Notes under the pieces: model-generated | Databases searched by the model: none | Seen by the model: the letters and a program-made list of their open reading frames with translations, nothing else | Told to the model about the DNA's origin: nothing | Part shown: positions 58,519-64,000 of the stretch, one piece after another | Layout: every line of letters begins with the position of its first letter | Numbering within the stretch: the first letter of the stretch is position 1 | Source: Ryuthela nishihirai | Lineage: Eukaryota; Arthropoda; Arachnida; Araneae; Heptathelidae | Length of the DNA stretch: 64,000 bases | Assembly (NCBI GenBank): GCA_038380435.1 | Contig: JAWZYU010000004.1 | Location: 22,604,001 to 22,668,000, forward strand | Direction of reading: 5' to 3' | Made by a program: the position numbers and the translations under genes

Positions 58519-60550
58519 TATCATCATCGTCACCATCCTCCTCAAGCAGCCATGGGTTACGGAGGTCCAACCAGACAGTGCAATTTAGTTCTCCAAGCAA
58601 GTCTGTCCTGAGCTACATCTGCTGCATCAGACAACTGCGTACCAATTCCAATATGGTCCTGTTTGACATTGTCTGTCGATTGCATCCTAGGTCTCCCCCT
58701 CTTTCTGAGTCCTTTAAGCACACTGTTCATAACCCTATTCTCCAATCTATAATTATCCATACAGGCAGCACGGCCAAACCAAACGACTCTCTCTCTGCAC
58801 AATATGGTGCTTAAAGGAAGTAGCCGACTCTTTTGCCTAACCTCATCATTAGTTACAATGATGAACCAACTAATGCCCAAAATACTGTGTAAGCATCTAG
58901 TTTCCTGTTATCTTGTTTAAAAAGTGTCTAAGTTTCACTACCATAACTAACCCTAGAAAGAACCAACTATTATATAGTCTAATTTTAGTCTTTAGGTGTA
59001 TACGCCTATTTCTCCACAATCTCCATAGATTCTTAAAAGTCCCAGCAGCAATCCGTATTCGTCTGTTAATCTCATGCCACACATCACCACTATCTGTTAC
59101 ATAGCTCCAAGATAATTAAACTGTGGCACCTGCTCAAGACTGCAACCATTCGGATTAACTGAATGACAGCCTGCCTGATCAATTTTCATCACTTTAGTTT
59201 TCTCTCTGTTTATAAGCAAACCTACTCTACTACCAGTCTCATCAACAGCTCGAATGAAAGAGTTCATCTCATCAACATCATTTGACAAAAGGGCTAAATC
59301 ATCAGCATAATCTAAATCAGAAATTTTCGTATCTCTAGACCATTCAAGCCCAAAATCCTTCCCTTGCAGTGACATAACATAATCAATAACCAAACTGAAG
59401 AGAAAAGGAGACAAAATACACCCTTGTCGAACATCAGAAGTAAAGCTAAACCAATTGGTACAAGACTTACCAACTCTCACACACGACTCAGTGTTATTAT
59501 AGAGTTTTCATTATGTTAACTAACTTGTCTGGTATACCATATGATCTAACAATCAACCACAAATTATGACGATCAACCGAGTCGAAAGCCTTTTTGAAAT
59601 CAAGAAAGCTAGCAACCAAAGTTTTCTGAAACTCTAAACATTTCTCAAGAATCTGCCTACATGAAAATATCTGATCTACACATTCCCTACCACTTCTGAA
59701 TCCACATTGCTCATCATGCAATTGCCTGTCAACCAGATTCTTAATTCTATTAAGCACAATCATGCAAAGAACTTTCCCTGGAACAGAAAGTATGCTGATA
59801 CCCTATATAGTTATCACAAGAACTGTGATCACCGTTTTTGGAAATAGGGATAATAATAGCTCTGGTAAAATCCTTAGGAACCATGCCTTTATCATAAAAG
59901 ATATTCAAAATTTCAGTCATCCAAGTGGTAACCGAAACATTCCCAGCTCTAAGCATTTCCATAATAATTTCATTTACCCCTGGGGATTTATGAAGTTTAA
60001 GTTTAGAAATAGCCAAAATAACTTCAGATTGTGCTATAGGGCCAACATTAAAGCCACCAATGCATCAATCATCATTGCAAACAATGGGAGTAGAACTAAC
60101 CACATTGTTTAGAACATCATTGGAATGCTCAGCCCACCTAGCCATAACAGAATCCTCATCTTCTATAACCTAACCTTGTTTATCCTTCAGTCCCTGTATG
60201 CCTGCCCGTTTTCTACCACAGAAAACTTTAACTATCGGGTACAGCTCTCTGCTGTTGTGCTACCTAACTGCTTCCTCAGCCAAGTCATCAACAGCTTTGT
60301 CAGCTAAGTCATCAAGTCAAAGATTCTTATCAGCAGTTAACTGATCCTTGACACATTTATTAAGCTCTCTGTAATGCTTTCTATTAGGACTAGTAGGGTA
60401 TTGATTAAAGACATTCCTGCAGTTCTTTCTTTCTGAAATAAGCTCAAGTGCCTTATCACTCAAATCCTTTTTTCTTAAAAGAGTACTGTTAGTGTCCAAA
60501 AAAGCCTGTTCAAAATGGTCCCATTCTTCCTCAACTTCAGTAGTAAGCAA
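58519..60550 (-). mobile_element. RTE-like LINE, copy RTE-11, minus, 3' half
   Basis: The tail of TCATCATCGTCACCATC is at 58519. Pieces: 58557-58880 (C-terminus, WFGRAACMDNYRLENRVMNS), 59097-59480 (LDYADDLALLSNDVDEMNSF), 59497-59763 (EQCGFRSGRECVDQIFSC, LDFKKAFDSVDRHN), 59750-60016 (KLHKSPGVNEIIMEMLRAG), 60317-60540 linker. It stops at TTGCTTACTACTGAAGTTGA, exactly where the LINE-J2 3' end begins. The missing 5' half may therefore lie beyond LINE-J2, outside the window. Confidence 0.86.
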
Positions 60551-60818
60551 TTGGTTGTTGGTTGTTTGGGGTTTTATGGTGCATTGGTAGCTAATGCCAT
60601 AATGTGCCAGATGGGATAAATAAAAGGATAAAAGAAACAGAAACCACAACCAAAGTTAAAAGTCAATATAGTAAAAGATAAAAGACAAAACCAACAGACA
60701 TAAAAAATACAAAAATAAGAAAACACGTGTAAAGCAATAAATACAAAGGTATAAAAGAAACCCAACCCACGTGTAAAAGACCTAGGATGGACAGTGTATA
60801 AATGACAAAGCCATAAAA

Positions 60819-61727
60819 CTACAATCTGTTAAAATAACCTGTAAAACGTAAAAAGGCAAATACAGAAGGTAAAAAAGAGTTATCCGATAAAAGATGGCCG
60901 AGTGTAAGTGGCTCAGCCATAAAATCGTGAAAGGTAAAAAATAAAGGTCGGTCAAGGTTAAAAGCTGGGCAATTGAGTAAATTATGTTTAATAGTTAAAA
61001 TGGTGTCACAAAACTCGCACTTAGGTTCGTCGTCTGCCTTAAGAAGAAATGACTGAGTGAGAAACAAATGACCTAAGCAGAGCCGAGCAAGTACAACTTC
61101 CTCCTTGCGATTCCTGCGAAAACAAGACTGCCACGGTTTGACAATGGGCTTGATCTCGAAAAGCTTGTTAGCAAACTGTTCAGACCAAGATCTCTGCCAC
61201 TGTGCCCAGAGCTCGGTGGAAAAATGCTGCCGGAAGTCCATAAATGGAACCGGCAGCAGAGAGTCAGACAAAGGCGTGGCTGACTTGGCAGCAGTGTCTG
61301 CCAAGTCATTGCCCCTGATTCCAACGTGACCGGGCACCCAACAGAAGAGAATCGTGGTGGTGGCTGCCAGACGATGGAGCTGTGGGCAGATCTTGGAGAG
61401 AACAGGATGAGGTCGATGCCTCACTGAGATCAAAGCGTATAGCAAGCTAAGCAAGTCGGTGTAAAGCACACACTGATGATGATGCTTAGCTGCTATGTGG
61501 TCCAAGGCAAGACTGATAGTATGCAACTCAGCAGTGAAGATAAAACACTGCTGTGGGATCTGGTCTGCAATGATTACATCACAGCAGACCATGGCTGATC
61601 CCACAGTTGTACCGGACTTCGAACCATCTGTGAAGACAGGCAAGAAGTCCAGGTGTGCAGCACGATGGCTGGCAAAGAGTTGCCGGTACACACAGTCAGG
61701 TGTAAAGGCCTTCCCCGTCCTGCACAA
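60819..61727 (-). pseudogene. LINE-J2 ORF2, RNase H domain and C-terminal zinc finger (302 codons open)
   Basis: The catalytic series is visible: FTDGSKSGTTVG (Asp), CFIFTAELHTISLALDH (Glu), CVLYTDLLSLL (Asp), FCWVPGHVGIRGNDLADTAA (His/Asp). Then a CX2CX7HX4C finger, CEFCDTILTIKHNLLNC, as usual at the end of such ORF2 proteins. RNase H removes the RNA strand of the cDNA hybrid. This domain is open throughout; the rest of the ORF is not. Confidence 0.88.
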
Positions 61728-62171
61728 GGAAAAATTGCAGGAAGGGGAAACAGCAAGTCAAGGTGGAAGTGGCTCGGCTGTCAACTGTGCGATGCTACCG
61801 AGACTGGTGTTGATGTCTCGCAGGTAACTTCGGACAGGCAAACCGAAAGGACGAATGGCAGTCAGCTGATTCTGGTATAACATTTCCCACTGGGGACTGA
61901 AAACGCAGTCCCAAGTGAGATGGCCTGGCAGGGATCGCAATTTCAATGCATACTGTACGGACAACTGCTGACAACGAATAGATAATGATGGTTTGTCAGT
62001 CTCTACATAGAGACTTTGAACTGGTGAAGTGCGGAAGGCCCCCGTGCAAACAAGGAGGACCTGATGGTGAACCTTCACTACTGAATCCCGGGCGGAGTGG
62101 ACCTACTACACCTGGGATCCTTAGTCCAGTTTCGACCAGACAAGTGCACAGTACAGGCAGAGCAATGAACA

Positions 62172-63997
62172 TCAGTCCACCCCCCAAGAAAGGGAGGAGA
62201 GGACCTTGAGGATGTTCAATGCCCATGTGCACTTGGACCTAAGAAGTCGAATATGAGGTAAAAAGGTCAATTTCCGGTCGAAGATGAGACCAAGAAACTT
62301 GGTCTCCACAACAACTGAAATGATGTTATCCCCGAGCCACAGCTCGGGGTCCAGATGAAGATTAAGCTTGAGGCAAAAGTGCAAGCAAGCAATCTTCTGC
62401 GGGGAGAACCGAAACCCATTGGCCATCGCCCAAACCGAGAGATTGTTCAGGGCAGTTTGCAGTTGTCGTTCAATGACCCTCAGGCTGGACGATGAGCAAA
62501 AGATGCTAAAGTCATCCTCGGAGGAAGTTGCCGTGTAATGGAATTTATCTCGACAGTGAAAAGTGTAACACTCAGGACGCAGCCCTGTGGCACCCCTGTT
62601 CTTGGGGGAAAAGCTGTGACGAAGTGTTGCCGACACGAACTCGAAAACTAAGAGTAGTAAAAAGTTGGCAATGAAGATCAGCATGTGACCTCGCAAGCTG
62701 AAGCTATGGAGGTCACGAAGAATGCCGAATTTCCATGCAGTGTCATACACTTTTTCGATGTCGAAGAAAATTGACACCGTGTGCTCTCGACGTAAAAATG
62801 AATTCCTGATCGCTGATTTGAGGCGGATCAGGTGGTCTAAAGTAGACCGGTGCCAGCGAAAGCCACACTGGGTGTTGGAAAGAAGACAGTGATGTTCCAA
62901 ATACCAGGCCAGCCTGGTATTTACCATTCTCTCCAACACCTTGCAGACGCAGCTTGTCAACACAACTGGATGATAATTTGAAGGAATCTTGGGATCTTTG
63001 CCTGGCTTGGGGAAGGCCAAGACGATGGACTCCCACCAGGAGTCCGGAAACTGCTCCTCGATAAAAATGCGGTTGAAGAGTAGGAGCAGTTGATCCTTAC
63101 TCGATGGTGAGAGATGTTGGAGCATAACATAATGGACATTGTCTGGCCCAAAGGCAGATCACGAGTAGTATCCAGAGCAAGGCGAAGCTCCTCCGCTGTG
63201 AATGGCCTGTTGTAAGACTCCAGGTCATTCGAATGGAAGGACAGTGGAGAGCATTCAGCCCTGCTCTTTTGGGCCAGAAACTCTGGGGAGTAGGAGGATA
63301 GAGAAGAGATGGAGGAGAATGACTCCCCCAGAGTGTTGGCAATTGCTCGAGGATCAGCAATTGCCTGTCCATTGTGCTCCAGGATCGATAATGAGTGGGA
63401 TGCATACTTCCCACCCATCTTCTGGACCTTATCCCATACGACCTTAGAACTGGTAGTGCGGGTAATACAAAATGTATATGTGATCCAAGATTCCTTCTGG
63501 CTCTGGCGCCGGACAAAATGGGTTCTCACCCTGGTGCGTTTAAATGCTTCAAGGTTGGGGGACGTCAGATATCTCCGAAACACCCCCCAAGCCTTGTTCT
63601 GACCCTTACGAGCTGTGGTGCAGTCGGGATTTCACCACGGTTTTGGTAACCGTGGAAACCGAGTCAAGGTCTGAGGAATAGTAGTGGCAGCTGCGTGGAT
63701 GATGCAGTCCGTCATCTCTGCCACTGTATCATTGATTGGCTCCTGGCTGATGGAGTGCTCATTGAGCTCAGACAAGAGCTCGATGCCACTCCAGTCGGCC
63801 TGATCAAACCTCCACCGGGAGACGCGAAGGGCCGCAAGGCCCCCCACGGGAGATGGTGCACACCATAGGGAGGTGATCACTTCCATAGGTGTTGTCCTCA
63901 ACCTCCCATGTAAAGAGCGGAAGGATCGAGGAGGAGCAGATGGTGAGAACAATGGCAGTGAAAGTGCGGGTAAGGGTGTGAAAGTACACACTGACAC
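62172..63997 (-). pseudogene. LINE-J2 ORF2, reverse transcriptase and endonuclease end (frameshifted)
   Basis: 62172-63125 keeps PKPGKDPKIPSNYHPVVLTS, ERMVNTRLAWYLEHHCLLSN, QCGFRWHRSTLDHL and FFDIEKVYDTAWKFGILRDL. It then runs out of the family frame after FVSATLRHSF and returns as DDFSIFCSSSSLRVIERQL. The catalytic box reads SEDD because about 24 bases that include the YV codons of LINE-J1 are gone near 62512. 62957-63583 is the segment upstream of the reverse transcriptase. 63632-63997 is the endonuclease C-terminus. Confidence 0.83.
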
Positions 63998-64000
63998 TGG

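Larger units (their letters stand above)
60551..64000 (-). mobile_element. I/Jockey-like LINE with RNase H, copy 2 (LINE-J2), 5' part off the window
   Basis: The 3' end is at 60551: on minus ...GCACCATAAAACCCCAAAC then AACCAACAACCAA. The 3' UTR is 60551-60818, followed in minus direction by RNase H, reverse transcriptase and the start of the endonuclease C-terminus (63632-63997, WEVEDNTYGSDHLPMV). It is colinear with LINE-J1. Confidence 0.88.

Overview
The window looks like animal, probably arthropod, nuclear DNA: AT-rich, with short exons bounded by GT-AG introns and dense with LINEs, tRNA-derived SINEs and DNA transposons. The gag-like ORF1 of one LINE (CCHC knuckles, a motif series I associate with chelicerate and insect elements) is the only lineage hint; no species is named.

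The host content is one gene. Three minus-strand exons (41792-41877, 12198-12246, 6935-7083) encode consecutive segments of origin recognition complex subunit 4 (ORC4). Their splice phases join without a break, and the third carries the Walker B sequence LDEFDLF. The introns between them are about 29.5 kb and 5.1 kb. The P-loop exon should lie beyond the right edge and the rest of the AAA+ and winged-helix region beyond the left edge, so essentially the whole window is transcribed interior of ORC4.

Layout: 1-5945, an I/Jockey-like LINE (LINE-J copy 1, minus) split by a solo LTR. 6935-7083, ORC4 exon. 7084-12197, intron with a SINE-A, a dead Tc1/mariner element and a SINE-C. 12198-12246, 49-base ORC4 exon. 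12583-22623, an RTE-like LINE (RTE-1) split by an opposite-strand RTE copy (itself split by a SINE-A) and by a 3.6-kb hAT-like element. 22845-26745, dispersed repeat X, SINEs and a LINE RNase H fragment. 26986-34490, an RTE copy split by repeat X, a 979-base inverted-repeat element and a SINE-A. 35536-41350, repeat Y, an RTE copy split by a second solo LTR, and repeat X. 41792-41877, ORC4 exon. 42765-54968, four more RTE copies, one nearly full length with a 493-residue reverse-transcriptase frame. 54970-58299, inverted copies of repeat Y around a SINE-A. 58300-58472, a palindrome. 58519-60550, an RTE 3' part. 60551-64000, LINE-J copy 2.

No transposon frame here is fully intact. The main interest is the reconstruction of ORC4 across transposon-filled introns and the readable insertion chronology: target-site duplications of 4, 8, 9 and 10-13 bases at the junctions identify the insertion mechanism of most layers.
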